A stretch of DNA of 46,151 nt from Paraburkholderia metrosideri (GTDB taxonomy: Bacteria > Pseudomonadota > Gammaproteobacteria > Burkholderiales > Burkholderiaceae). The DNA lies in contig NZ_CAJHCP010000024.1 in assembly GCF_904848625.1 (NCBI RefSeq), positions 1-46,151 on the forward strand, given 5' to 3'. How positions within the stretch are numbered: position 1 is the stretch's first letter; each line of letters opens with the position of its first letter. A program made the position numbers and the translations under genes. Below are positions 8,416 through 17,344 of the stretch, one piece after another. Below the pieces are notes generated by a model. It did no database searches. It was given only the letters and a program-made list of their open reading frames with translations, and was not told where the DNA came from.

Positions 8416-8856
8416 TCAATGTGCACGCGGAGCACCACGTCGGAGTGTCGGCGCGACATGCCGCGCGCTATAACCCACGCGTTCTTTCCGTACAGATACG
8501 GGCTCTCGTTCTCGTATTGACGCATCAGGTGAGCGTCTCACACGGAACCAGAAACCACGCAATCCCCGCACGCCACCCTCTTCACTGAAGCGTCATTCGA
8601 TCACCAGTGGCCAGGTCAGGTCTCATCGGAGCAGCCTCTTTTGCATGGTGCTCGCGAGAACGGCGGGCGCCGGCGTCCGGTTCCTCGTTGAGGAAACACA
8701 ACAGAAGCCAGACGAACAGGATTCTGGGAGTCCATACGATCGCGTTGATCAGGCGTTGCAGCGTCTTTAACAAGGTGAACTCCGGCGCTAGTGTGTCGAC
8801 ACTCTGCCATGCATGAGAGCCTCGCTCGGTGCGTTTGAGCACACCGTTTGCCGTGC
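8416..8856. other. Intergenic region, no supported gene
   Basis: A minus-strand frame (8582-8842, GTG start) encodes 86 residues with a hydrophobic patch (IVWTPRILFVWLLLCFL) but has no ribosome-binding site, so I did not call it. Nothing else stands out. Confidence 0.45.
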
Positions 8857-9597
8857 CTATTGCGGAGCGATATCGCGCTGCACCCGATGAATGTGCTGTT
8901 CCACATAGAACGCCGCAGCGTCTGCATTGCCGGTCACGATCGCTTCGTAGATCAGCCGGTGCTCCGCGACGTAAAGCCGGATTCGCGCCGGGTCGTCAAT
9001 GCCATCGTCTTTTACCCGTTTCCACAGCAACTGGTCCATCGTCGCGGCGATCTCTTCGGCCAGTTTGGCGAGCAATGCATCGCCGGTCATGACCGCAAGC
9101 TGCCGATGAAAAAGCCGGTCGCTGTTATTCCACAAAGCCCGCTGTTCAGGATCGGCCACGTCGGTGAGCGTTTCCATCTGCGCGAGATAGTGTTCGGCGA
9201 GCCGGTCGCGCTTTTTATGCGCCGCAGCCCGCCGGGCGATGGCGGGTTCGAGGATCAATCGCACGTCTAACGTGGCCGAAGGGCTGAAGTCGAAGGCCTC
9301 CGATTCCGCTGGATTGGTTGCGGCAGCGGACGCGAGAATTTGCCCCGCCGTAGCGGCGACATAGGTGCCGGAATTGCGCCGCGTGATGACCAGACCTTCG
9401 TTCTGCAGCGCGCCGATGGCCTCGCGCACCGCCGGTCTGCCAACGCCAAAACGCGCCGCGAGTTCCCGCTCGGACGGCAGGCGCGCGTCTGGCAGAAATA
9501 CGCCGGACCGGATCGCGGCGCGAATTTTCTCCGAGACCTGCTCGTAAATCTGCAATGGACGGAAGTGACTCTCAAACTCGCCGAGGGGGGAGGACAT
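8857..9597 (-). CDS. GntR/FadR-family (FCD) transcriptional regulator
   Basis: Repressor of 246 residues. N-terminal winged helix-turn-helix (about 15-80) with LPSERELAARFGVGRPAVREAIGALQNEGLV, and a C-terminal all-helical FCD domain (about 100-240) with the metal/ligand-binding pattern DVRLILEPAIARRAA, NSDRLFHRQLA, AEHRLIYEAI and EQHIHRV. It is divergent from the hydroxyproline catabolic genes across a 341-bp region, and GntR/FCD proteins commonly sense the acid metabolites of adjacent pathways. The likely inducer is therefore a hydroxyproline or pyrroline carboxylate (inference). Confidence 0.9.
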   Translation of the reverse strand: MSSPLGEFESHFRPLQIYEQVSEKIRAAIRSGVFLPDARLPSERELAARFGVGRPAVREAIGALQNEGLVITRRNSGTYVAATAGQILASAAATNPAESEAFDFSPSATLDVRLILEPAIARRAAAHKKRDRLAEHYLAQMETLTDVADPEQRALWNNSDRLFHRQLAVMTGDALLAKLAEEIAATMDQLLWKRVKDDGIDDPARIRLYVAEHRLIYEAIVTGNADAAAFYVEQHIHRVQRDIAPQ

Positions 9598-9938
9598 GTC
9601 GCTTTTTATGGACCCAATGTGGTTCTTGAAAATACCAGATTTGCACCGTGGTCACGGCGCACAACCGAGGGTTTGTCACGAAACCGGAATCACGGGATTG
9701 GTCCTATAGTAGCTTGCATCGACGAGTTCTGTCAGCAAAACTGGTCTTAATTCAAGTCAACGTTCTTCTCCTTTTTTGAAGCCGAATTGTTTCCTGAATT
9801 TTTTTGGTTTAGATTCCATCCACAAATCGATCGAGGTGGTCTGAAAGCGCAGCACGGCCGTCCCGCGTGAATCGCGGTGGAATTCTTTCCCGTTATGCAC
9901 CGTTCGCCGTAGCGAGCGTCCCTCTATAAGTGAGCCGA
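9598..9938. promoter_or_regulatory. Divergent promoter region of the hydroxyproline cluster
   Basis: No gene. The core is A+T-richer than its surroundings (around 9745-9830). Three TGGTC elements occur (TGGTCCTA near 9700, TGGTCTTAA near 9742, TGGTCTGAA near 9837), which recall half-sites of FadR/GntR operators (TGGT...ACCA). No full palindrome was found by eye. Confidence 0.4.
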
Positions 9939-10862
9939 ATGACTGCCGTTATCACCAGGAATTTCGACGCCCAGGCGACCGCTGAGTTACTCGACTATCC
10001 CGCTCTCGTGCAAGGTCTGCGGCAAACCGTCCTCGAATATGGTGCGGGAAAAATCGTTAGCCCGGAACGCATGGTCGTCCCGCTGCAGGAGGGCGGGCTG
10101 ATGCTGTCGATGCCAGCGAGCGCGGCGGATATCGCGATTCACAAGCTCGTGAACGTATGCCCGTCGAACGGAAAAATCCGGCTGCCCACCATTCACGGTC
10201 AGGTGGTCGCGTACGATTCCCACACGGGTGAAACGCTCTTCGTTCTGGACGGCCCGACCGTCACAGGCCGCCGAACCGCCGCGGTGACCGTGCTCGGCAT
10301 TCAGACACTGCACGGCACGGCGCCACGCGAACTGGTGCTGATCGGCACGGGCAAACAGGCGGCCAACCATGCAGAGGCACTGGCGGCCATCTTTCCCGAC
10401 GCGCGGCTCTATGTGAAAAGCCGTTCGCGCGAATCAGCCCAGGCGTTCGTCGAGCGGATGCAATCCGCCGCGCCGAATCTCGTCGTGCTGGACAGCGACG
10501 CGATTCCCGACAGCGTCGAGGTTGTCATCACGCTCACGACCAGCAAATCGCCCGTCTACAACGAGTCGGCGCGCGCGGGACGCCTGGTGATCGGCGTCGG
10601 CGCTTTTACGCCAGATGCGGCCGAGGTCAGCCAGACCACGATCGACGGCAGCTTCCTGATCGTGGACGACCCCGTCGGCGCAAAGCACGAAGCGGGCGAT
10701 CTGATTCAGGCAAACGTAGATTGGAAAGCCGTTTCCGCGCTCGCCGACGCCATCGCCGGCCGCCTGACCGTCGAGGCACCGATTTTCTTCAAAAGCGTTG
10801 GCTGTGCCGCGTGGGACCTGGCCGCGTGCCGCGTCGTACGTCAGGCGTTAGCCGGGCGCTAG
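9939..10862 (+). CDS. Ornithine cyclodeaminase/mu-crystallin family; probable delta1-pyrroline-2-carboxylate reductase (LhpI-like)
   Basis: Enzyme of about 307 residues. The NAD(P)-binding segment LVLIGTGKQAANHAEAL lies near 135, and the family signatures GKIRLPTIHGQVVAYD, TVTGRRTAAVTVLG and GVGAFTPDAAEV are visible. In this family true ornithine cyclodeaminase, alanine dehydrogenase and delta1-pyrroline-2-carboxylate reductase are hard to tell apart. The neighbouring trans-3-hydroxy-L-proline dehydratase makes the reductase role by far the most likely: it would reduce pyrroline-2-carboxylate to L-proline. A GTG at 9930 in the same frame is an alternative start; neither has a strong ribosome-binding site. 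First gene of the cluster read away from the GntR regulator. Confidence 0.82.
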   Translation: MTAVITRNFDAQATAELLDYPALVQGLRQTVLEYGAGKIVSPERMVVPLQEGGLMLSMPASAADIAIHKLVNVCPSNGKIRLPTIHGQVVAYDSHTGETLFVLDGPTVTGRRTAAVTVLGIQTLHGTAPRELVLIGTGKQAANHAEALAAIFPDARLYVKSRSRESAQAFVERMQSAAPNLVVLDSDAIPDSVEVVITLTTSKSPVYNESARAGRLVIGVGAFTPDAAEVSQTTIDGSFLIVDDPVGAKHEAGDLIQANVDWKAVSALADAIAGRLTVEAPIFFKSVGCAAWDLAACRVVRQALAGR

Positions 10863-10952
10863 CTGTTGTCGTGTCATCTGCTTTACCGAAGTCGCGTCGT
10901 GTGCCGACCCAGCCTCAAGGGCGGGTTCTTTCCTGGTCAACCTGGAGTTCGT

Positions 10953-12074
10953 ATGCGCAGTCTCACAACAATCGTGGCCGCTGTGGTGGCCACCGGCGTC
11001 ACCCTGTCCGCCAGTGCGCAGGTCGTCGTCACGATCGGTCACTCCGCGCCGCTCACCGGCCCGCAAGCGCCCAATGGCAAGGACAACGAAAACGGCGCAC
11101 GTCTCGCGATCGACGAGTTGAATAAATCCGGTTTGACCGTGGCGGGCCAGAAAGTCACGTTCAAACTCGATTCGGAAGACGATCAGGCCGATCCGAAAGT
11201 CGGGGTGCAGGTCGCGCAGAAACTGGTCGACAGTGGCGTGGTCGCAGTGGTGGGACCGTATAACTCCGGGGTGGCGATTCCAGCCTCGCGTGTGTACAAC
11301 ACCGGCGGCGTGCCAATGTTGCCCGTCGCGTCCAATCCGACGCTGACGAAACAGGGCTTCAAGAACATTTTCCGTATCGGCGCGAGCGACGAACAGCTTG
11401 GCGGCACGATGGGGCAATTCGCGGCGAAGACGTTGAAGGCAAAGACCGCCGCCGTGATCGACGATCGCACCGCGTACGGTCAAGGTGTCGCGGAACAGTT
11501 CATCAAGGAAGCCAAGGCAAACGGTATCCAGATCGTGGATCAGGAATTCACCAGTTCTTCCGCAACCGACTTCCTCGGCATTCTGACGACGATCAAGGCG
11601 AAGAACCCGGACGTGATTTTCTTCGGCGGCTACGCGGCGCAAGGCGCGCCGATGGCGAAACAGATGCGTCAACGCGGCCTGCGCGCGAAGCTGCTAGGCG
11701 GCGACGGCATCTGTTCCGCTGACATGGGCAAGGTGGCCGGCGATGCGGCGTCTATCGTGTATTGCGCGCAGGGCGGCATCGCGCTCGACAAAACCGCGGC
11801 CGGGCGCGAGTTCCTGCAGAAATACAAGGCCGCGTACAACATCGATACGCAGGTCTACGCCGTCAGCTATTACGACGGCGTGAAGATGCTGGCCGATGCG
11901 ATGGTGAAGGCCGGCACGACGACCGACAAGGCAAAACTCACTGAACAACTGGCCAAGGAAAACTACAAGGGCGTCGCCGGCACCTATTCGTTCGACGAGC
12001 ATGGCGATCTGAAAGGCGCGCCGACGACCGTGTATGTCATCAAGAGCGGCCTGCCGGTTCCGTACGGTCAGTAA
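10953..12074 (+). CDS. Branched-chain amino-acid-type ABC transporter substrate-binding protein
   Basis: Periplasmic protein of 373 residues, type I binding-protein fold (LivJ/LivK-like). MRSLTTIVAAVVATGVTLSASA is the signal peptide, followed by VVTIGHSAPLTGPQAPNGKDNENGARLAIDELN, the family's N-terminal signature. TGGAG lies 7-8 bases before the ATG at 10953, favouring this over a longer frame from 10866. No permease or ATPase genes are nearby, so it must share membrane components encoded elsewhere. Its position between the two hydroxyproline enzymes suggests it binds a hydroxyproline or proline. Confidence 0.9.
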   Translation: MRSLTTIVAAVVATGVTLSASAQVVVTIGHSAPLTGPQAPNGKDNENGARLAIDELNKSGLTVAGQKVTFKLDSEDDQADPKVGVQVAQKLVDSGVVAVVGPYNSGVAIPASRVYNTGGVPMLPVASNPTLTKQGFKNIFRIGASDEQLGGTMGQFAAKTLKAKTAAVIDDRTAYGQGVAEQFIKEAKANGIQIVDQEFTSSSATDFLGILTTIKAKNPDVIFFGGYAAQGAPMAKQMRQRGLRAKLLGGDGICSADMGKVAGDAASIVYCAQGGIALDKTAAGREFLQKYKAAYNIDTQVYAVSYYDGVKMLADAMVKAGTTTDKAKLTEQLAKENYKGVAGTYSFDEHGDLKGAPTTVYVIKSGLPVPYGQ

Positions 12075-12128
12075 TCGGGCCACTCGTTGGCCCGGCATGC
12101 AGCCGTCCACTGAATTCACGAAGCCCAC

Positions 12129-13136
12129 ATGAAAATTACCCGCACCATTTCGACTGTTGAAGTTCACACCGGCGGCGAAGCATTCCGTATCGTCACGAGC
12201 GGTTTGCCGAGGTTGCCTGGCGACACCATCGTCAAGCGACGCGCGTGGCTAAAAGACAATGCCGACGATATCCGCCGCGCGCTGATGTTCGAACCGCGTG
12301 GCCATGCCGACATGTACGGCGGCTATCTGACCGAACCGGTGAGTCCGGACGCCGACTTCGGCATCATCTTTCTGCATAACGAGGGCTATAGCGATCACTG
12401 CGGCCACGGTGTAATCGCGCTCTCGACGGCTGCCGTCGAATTGGGCTGGGTGCAGCGTCAGGTTCCCGAGACGCGCGTCGGCATCGACGCACCCTGCGGG
12501 TTCATCGAAGCGTTCGTGCAGTGGGACGGTGAGCATGCCGGCAACGTGCGGTTCGTCAATGTCCCGTCGTTTATCTGGAAGAGGGACGTCACCGTCGACA
12601 CGCCTTCGTTCGGCAAGGTGACTGGCGATATCGCATTCGGCGGCGCGTTTTATTTCTATACGGACGGCGCACCGCATGGGCTCGAAGTACGCGAGTCGTC
12701 GGTGGAGGAACTCATCCGGTTCGGTGCGGAGGTGAAGGCGGCTGCCAACCAGGCCTTTCCCGTCGAGCATCCCCATATCCCGGAGATCAATCACATCTAC
12801 GGAACCATCATCGCTAACACGCCGCGCCATGCGGGTTCGACGCAAGCCAATTGCTGCGTGTTTGCGGACCGCGAAGTGGACCGTTCGCCGACCGGGTCCG
12901 GTACCGGTGGACGTGTTGCGCAACTCTATCTGCGCGGGCAGTTGGGCCAAGGCGAGACGCTGGTGAACGAGTCCATCATCGGCACGGTATTCAAAGGACG
13001 CGTGCTGAGCGAGACGACCGTCGGCGAATTCAAGGCGGTCATTCCTGAAGTCGAAGGTAACGCTTTTGTGTGTGGGTTTGCCAACTGGATCATCGATGCG
13101 AGGGATCCGCTAGCGTACGGTTTCCTCGTTCGATAA
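12129..13136 (+). CDS. Trans-3-hydroxy-L-proline dehydratase (proline racemase family)
   Basis: Enzyme of 335 residues that dehydrates trans-3-hydroxy-L-proline to delta1-pyrroline-2-carboxylate. The proline racemase family uses two active-site residues. Here the first is Cys91 (SDHCGHG) and the second is Thr255 (DRSPTGSGTGG). Racemases and 4-hydroxyproline epimerases have Cys at both sites, while Cys/Thr is the recognised signature of the dehydratase. The product is the substrate of the upstream LhpI-like reductase, so the cluster converts trans-3-hydroxyproline to proline. A strong hairpin terminator follows the gene. Confidence 0.9.
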   Translation: MKITRTISTVEVHTGGEAFRIVTSGLPRLPGDTIVKRRAWLKDNADDIRRALMFEPRGHADMYGGYLTEPVSPDADFGIIFLHNEGYSDHCGHGVIALSTAAVELGWVQRQVPETRVGIDAPCGFIEAFVQWDGEHAGNVRFVNVPSFIWKRDVTVDTPSFGKVTGDIAFGGAFYFYTDGAPHGLEVRESSVEELIRFGAEVKAAANQAFPVEHPHIPEINHIYGTIIANTPRHAGSTQANCCVFADREVDRSPTGSGTGGRVAQLYLRGQLGQGETLVNESIIGTVFKGRVLSETTVGEFKAVIPEVEGNAFVCGFANWIIDARDPLAYGFLVR

Positions 13137-13159
13137 ACCGCGGCGGGATCCTCCCGAAC

Positions 13160-13207
13160 GCAGGCGAAGAAAGCGGGCTCACGTCTTTCTCCCCGCCTGC
13201 TTTTTTT
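13160..13207 (+). terminator. Rho-independent terminator after the hydroxyproline cluster
   Basis: GCAGGCG (13160-13166) pairs with CGCCTGC (13194-13200), the stem being extended inward by AGAAAG/CTTTCT, followed by seven T residues (13201-13207). It overlaps the last codons of the convergent LysR gene. Confidence 0.85.
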
Positions 13208-14138
13208 GTGCGTAAATCAGAGCGCCGGTCTCGACCGGAACAAACGGCGCCTGAAAATGATCGACCAGAAAGTCGATGAAGGCGCGCGCACGGGTGGTCT
13301 GGTTGCGCTGGCTGGGGTAGTACACGAACAGGTCGGCTGACGGCAGCGGCGTATCGGGCAGCACCAGTTTCAGGCGGCCACTCTGTACGTACTTCGCCAG
13401 GTCCCATTCGGAACGAATCAGGATGCCGTGTCCGTCGAGCGCCCACCGCAACACGATATCGCCGTCATTGCTCGACAGCGCGCCTTTGACTTTCAGCGCT
13501 TCGATGCGGTCCCCCTGCAGGTATCGCCACACGCCGTACGCATCATCGTTCTGACGATGAACGATGCAACGGTGCTGCACCAGATCCTCCACGCGCTGCG
13601 GTGCGCCAAACCGCTCCAGATACTTTGGCGATGCGCAGAAGAAGCGCCGGTTGCTCATGATGCGTCGGGCACTGAGACGGCTATCCGGAAGTTCGCCAAA
13701 GCGGATGGCCAGATCGAACGCATCCGCAACCAGATCGATGGGCCGGTCGGTCACTTCGAACTGGATGTCGACGTTGGGAAAACGCTTCGCGAACTCCGAC
13801 ACCAGCGGAGCAATGGTCGTGCGCCCGAAGCCGAGCGTTGCGTTGATCCGCAAAAGCCCATGAGGATCAGGCCGGGCTCCGGCTAACTCTTCTTCCATCT
13901 GTCTGACCTGTCCGACGATTTGCGTCGCGTAGCGCAGATAGGTTTCGCCTTCGGGCGTCAGGCTGATACTCCGCGTGGTCCGGTTGACCAGGCGGACGCC
14001 CAGTTTCTGTTCGATCAAACCCAGACGCTTGGTCGCCGCCGGCGGGGTGAGATCGAGCGCCCGCGCCGCGCCGGACATGCTCTTCAGCCTGGCGAGAAGA
14101 ATGAAAAATTCGAAGTCCGCTGCTGCGTCGGTTGCCAT
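13179..14138 (-). CDS. LysR-family regulator, probable regulator of D-tartrate dehydratase
   Basis: Protein of 319 residues. N-terminal winged helix-turn-helix (FFILLARLKSMSGAARALDLTPPAATKRLGLIEQKLG) and a LysR substrate-binding domain from about 95, including GLLRINATLGFGRTTIAPLV and FDLAIRFGELPDS. This is the DmlR-like group, which often controls organic-acid dehydratases or dehydrogenases. It is divergent from tarD with 130 bp between the starts, the standard LysR arrangement. The C-terminus carries a basic tail (YAQKKQAGRKT). The effector is probably tartrate (inference). Confidence 0.88.
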   Translation of the reverse strand: MATDAAADFEFFILLARLKSMSGAARALDLTPPAATKRLGLIEQKLGVRLVNRTTRSISLTPEGETYLRYATQIVGQVRQMEEELAGARPDPHGLLRINATLGFGRTTIAPLVSEFAKRFPNVDIQFEVTDRPIDLVADAFDLAIRFGELPDSRLSARRIMSNRRFFCASPKYLERFGAPQRVEDLVQHRCIVHRQNDDAYGVWRYLQGDRIEALKVKGALSSNDGDIVLRWALDGHGILIRSEWDLAKYVQSGRLKLVLPDTPLPSADLFVYYPSQRNQTTRARAFIDFLVDHFQAPFVPVETGALIYAQKKQAGRKT

Positions 14139-14142
14139 TCCA

Positions 14143-14189
14143 ATTATTCACTTAAGGTAAAAAGTGATATGAATTCAGGTGAATTATAA
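14143..14189. promoter_or_regulatory. Candidate LysR operator between the LysR gene and tarD
   Basis: Imperfect inverted repeat: ATTATTCACTT (14143-14153) against the complement of GGTGAATTATAA (14179-14189), with a further TGAATTCA palindrome between them. A+T-rich relative to surroundings and within the divergent promoter region. Assignment is by position and symmetry only. Confidence 0.45.
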
Positions 14190-14268
14190 GGCTCCCTTTC
14201 GCGGATAAGCTACGCTCCATTGCAGCCCGATGCATGCCAGCCATGCTCAAAACTCAGGAGACACCATC

Positions 14269-15435
14269 GTGAGAATCGTTGAAATTCGCGAGAAGACCGT
14301 TCCGATCAGTTCGCCGATCCGCAATGCCTACATTGACTTCAGCAAGATGACGCTGAGTCTCGTCGCCGTGGTGACGGACGTTATCCGCGACGGCAAGCCG
14401 GTGGTCGGTTACGGCTTCAACTCCAATGGCCGCTACGGGCAGGGCACACTGATGCGCGAGCGCTTCATTCCGCGCATTCTGGAAGCCGATCCTGCCAGCC
14501 TCGTCAACGACGCCGACGACAACCTCGATCCGCACAGGATCTGGGCAACGATGTTCACGAACGAGAAGCCTGGCGGTCATGGAGAGCGCTCGGTCGCCAT
14601 CGGCACCATCGACATGGCCGTATGGGATGCCGTCGCGAAGATTGAAGGCAAGCCGCTGTTCCAGCTGCTCGCGGAGCGTTATGGCAATGGCCAGCCCGAT
14701 CGCAAGGTTTTCGTGTATGCGGCGGGCGGCTACTACTATCCCGGCCAGGATCACGGCAGACTGAAAGACGAAATGCGCAGCTATCTCGATCGGGGCTATA
14801 CGGTCGTGAAGAAGAAGATCGGCGGCGCGTCGCTCGACGAAGATCTGCGCCGCATCGACTCGATCCTGAGCGTACTCGGTGACGGTCAGAAGCTGGCAGT
14901 CGATGCCAATGGCCGCTTCGACCTCGATACCGCGATCCAGTATGCGAAGGCGCTGTCGCAATACGACCTGTTCTGGTACGAGGAGGCGGGCGACCCGCTC
15001 GACTACGAATTACAGGCAACGTTGCGCAACTACTATGACAAGCCGATGGCGACTGGCGAAAACCTGTTCTCGATGCAGGATGCCCGCAATCTGATCCGTT
15101 ATGGCGGGATGCGTGCGGATCGCGACTGGCTGCAATTCGACTGCGCGCTGAGCTACGGCCTCGTCGAATATCTGCGTACGCTCGACATGCTGCGTCAGCA
15201 TGGCTGGTCGCCGAGCCGCTGCATTCCGCATGGCGGCCATCAGATGTCGCTGAACATCGCAGCCGGTCTTGGCCTCGGCGGCAACGAGTCCTATCCCGAT
15301 CTGTTCCAGCCGTATGGTGGATTCCCCGACGGCGTGAAGGTGGAGAACGGCTATATCACCATGCCGGATCTGCCGGGCATCGGCTTCGAAGGGAAGGCGG
15401 ATCTGTTTGCCGAAATGCAGAAGCTGTCGGCCTGA
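14269..15435 (+). CDS. tarD: D(-)-tartrate dehydratase
   Basis: Enolase-superfamily enzyme of 388 residues that dehydrates D-tartrate to oxaloacetate. The sequence follows the characterised Bradyrhizobium enzyme closely from ISSPIRNAYIDF to DLPGIGFEGK. Expected residues are present: Lys183 (VVKKKIGG) as base, metal ligands Asp212 (VDANGRF), Glu238 (WYEEAGDP) and Glu264 (ATGENLF), and His321 (IPHGGHQMSLN). The start is GTG at 14269, preceded by CAGGAG; an upstream in-frame ATG at 14230 lies in the promoter region and is less likely. Divergent from its presumed LysR regulator. No tartrate transporter is adjacent, so uptake must depend on a distant gene. Confidence 0.94.
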   Translation: MRIVEIREKTVPISSPIRNAYIDFSKMTLSLVAVVTDVIRDGKPVVGYGFNSNGRYGQGTLMRERFIPRILEADPASLVNDADDNLDPHRIWATMFTNEKPGGHGERSVAIGTIDMAVWDAVAKIEGKPLFQLLAERYGNGQPDRKVFVYAAGGYYYPGQDHGRLKDEMRSYLDRGYTVVKKKIGGASLDEDLRRIDSILSVLGDGQKLAVDANGRFDLDTAIQYAKALSQYDLFWYEEAGDPLDYELQATLRNYYDKPMATGENLFSMQDARNLIRYGGMRADRDWLQFDCALSYGLVEYLRTLDMLRQHGWSPSRCIPHGGHQMSLNIAAGLGLGGNESYPDLFQPYGGFPDGVKVENGYITMPDLPGIGFEGKADLFAEMQKLSA

Positions 15436-15474
15436 CAGGCACACTGGAAACGAGTGGTGAACGTGTAGCAGAAC

Positions 15475-15496
15475 GCGCCGACGGGAAGGTCGGCGC
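15475..15496. terminator. Hairpin downstream of tarD
   Basis: Perfect 8-bp stem GCGCCGAC / GTCGGCGC with a six-base GGGAAG loop, between the convergent tarD and SDR genes. It has no T tract on either strand, so it may block exonucleases or act with Rho rather than terminate alone. Confidence 0.5.
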
Positions 15497-15584
15497 AGTG
15501 CTCATCATGGAAAGCAGAGGGGGCTTTTGTTTCTGTCGCGGAAGAGGGCGTGCGGAGTCGGCAGAGCATGACATCCTTAACCGC

Positions 15585-16328
15585 CTACGTGAGATTCAAT
15601 CCCCCGTCCGACAATAGAATCTCTCCCGTTAGATAATCCGACGCGATCAGCAATGCCACCGCCTGAGCAATATCGTCGGGACTGGCGGCCCGACGCATCG
15701 GCGAGCGCTCATTCCAGAGTTGCCGCGCCTGCGTCCAGTCTGCGGTGAGAGGCGTGTCCACGAGACCCGGTGCGACCGCATTCACGCGGATTTCCGGGGC
15801 GAGCGACAGCGCCAGCAGCCGGGTCATGTGGTTCAAGGCCGCCTTGGTCGTGGCGTAGGGAATGGACGCGCCTTTGGGCCGCACCCCCGCATGCGAACTG
15901 ACATTGACGACACAAGCCGGCTTACCGCGTGCGGCGGATTCACGGAGCGCGGATTGCGCTTCAGTTATCAGGCGAAACGGCGCGACGACATTGACTTCGT
16001 GCAACGCCTGCCACACGTCCGGCGTGGCCGCTGCCAGATCGGCATGCGGGATAACGCGGCTGATCCCCGCGTTATTGACCAGAACGTCGAGTCGGCCCCA
16101 TACCGCAATGGCTTCACGGACGAGTCTGACTCTGTCCGCGTCACAGGCCAGATCGGCTTGCACATAGACTGCCGATCCGAGTTCACGGACCAACGCGTGG
16201 CCTGCCTCTGCCGAACTCCGCGAATGCACGACGATCGAGAAGCCGTCTTTTGACAGACGTCGCGCGATGGCCGCGCCTATGCCGGAAGTCGAGCCTGTGA
16301 TCAGAGCGACAGGGGAGGTCGTTTTCAT
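15585..16328 (-). CDS. Short-chain dehydrogenase/reductase (FabG-like)
   Basis: Enzyme of 247 residues with the classical SDR set: TGSTSGIG cofactor loop (about 12-19), LVNNAG (about 84-89), catalytic Ser in NVSSHAG, and YATTK supplying Tyr and Lys. A basic residue and HSRSSAE after the second strand favour NADP(H). The end, GEILLSDGGLNLT, is the typical SDR tail. Annotated generically; the substrate is unknown and the neighbours (convergent tarD, upstream NnrU gene) do not define it. Confidence 0.9.
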   Translation of the reverse strand: MKTTSPVALITGSTSGIGAAIARRLSKDGFSIVVHSRSSAEAGHALVRELGSAVYVQADLACDADRVRLVREAIAVWGRLDVLVNNAGISRVIPHADLAAATPDVWQALHEVNVVAPFRLITEAQSALRESAARGKPACVVNVSSHAGVRPKGASIPYATTKAALNHMTRLLALSLAPEIRVNAVAPGLVDTPLTADWTQARQLWNERSPMRRAASPDDIAQAVALLIASDYLTGEILLSDGGLNLT

Positions 16329-16478
16329 GAAGACGCGCGTGGGCGAAGGAAAGTTCGACGATTGTCAGCGATCCGGTGGGGTGTGTCGAATGCTTTGCAG
16401 AAATCGGCTCTTGCCCGATAGTAATGACGCCCCGCGGCTATCCGCGTGCAGGCGGTGCATACTCACGGCGAATGCATG

Positions 16479-17057
16479 TCACCCCAGCGGCTTCACGCCA
16501 GTCATCCACCCATGAATAAAAAACGCGAACACCAACCACGCGACGACACCAATCACGACTGGAATCACGTCACGCGAGAGCGTTCCGGCCGGATAGACAA
16601 TACCTTCGATACGATCGCGCCGTCGCGCAGCGCCGAAATCAACCAGCGACCAAACCAGGAATGCGCCAAATAGCACGACGGCGTTGAGCGTCCCGTTCGC
16701 GAGCAGATGAGCCAGCGCCCACGGCATCACGCTGACCACCATCGGATGCCTGAATATCGCCTTGAAGTGATTCCCCGGAACGTACGCAGCGGGAAAGAGA
16801 ATGAATGCCGCGAGTGTGAGGACGGCCGCAACGGGCCGCGACCAGTCCGATGGGGACCAAAGGACGACCGGCTCGCGCCGCGCCATTCCGTAGCCCCAGA
16901 CGATCAACCCGAGGCCAATGATGGACAGAACCGAATACGCCGCTTTCCAGCTGTTTTCGCCGATCCGCGCGATCAGTGCTTTGCGCCATCCGTCTGCGAA
17001 AATCCGGACCGAGTGCAAGCCAAGGAAGATCAACAGCCCCACGATCAGTACCGACAC
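16479..17057 (-). CDS. NnrU family membrane protein
   Basis: Integral membrane protein of about 192 residues with five or more hydrophobic segments. It begins VSVLIVGLLIFLGLHSVRIFADGWR, the N-terminal signature of NnrU proteins, and contains NHFKAIFRHPMVVSVMPWALAHLLANG, typical of the family. The GTG at 17057 is chosen as start because AGAGGAG precedes it and the family begins directly with this hydrophobic segment; a longer frame to 17168 adds an unrelated N-terminus. NnrU is linked to nitric oxide/denitrification in some bacteria, but no denitrification genes are nearby, so its role here is unknown. Confidence 0.85.
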   Translation of the reverse strand: MSVLIVGLLIFLGLHSVRIFADGWRKALIARIGENSWKAAYSVLSIIGLGLIVWGYGMARREPVVLWSPSDWSRPVAAVLTLAAFILFPAAYVPGNHFKAIFRHPMVVSVMPWALAHLLANGTLNAVVLFGAFLVWSLVDFGAARRRDRIEGIVYPAGTLSRDVIPVVIGVVAWLVFAFFIHGWMTGVKPLG

Positions 17058-17344
17058 GGCGCACTCCTCTCGACAGATGTCGACAGGTAGTGATGATAGC
17101 CCCGCATGGCGTTGGACGAGCCAATCTCCTGTCACGTTGGCAGAAGTCGAATGCGCCGGAATGACCACTTACTCGGGTTGTCAATGCGTCGCTCTATTCG
17201 CGGCGAAATCCCCCCTTTACCCGCTTGTGATCGCGACAGAAGAATTCGTGCGATAGCGGAATAAAACGAAGTAGAACGCGAGAAAACGTGTGGCGAGATC
17301 GCAACCGCACGTGATCAGAAAGTCCGAGTGCCAGCCGTTTAACT

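Noticed and set aside
8582..8842. 86-residue minus-strand frame with a hydrophobic segment
   Set aside because: GTG start without a ribosome-binding site and no recognisable family; the hydrophobic patch alone is not enough.
13400..14150. Long plus-strand frames opposite the LysR gene
   Set aside because: High-G+C antisense shadows; the minus-strand LysR protein accounts for the region.
16479..17057. NnrU protein as evidence of a denitrification locus
   Set aside because: No nitric oxide or nitrite reductase genes accompany it in the window.
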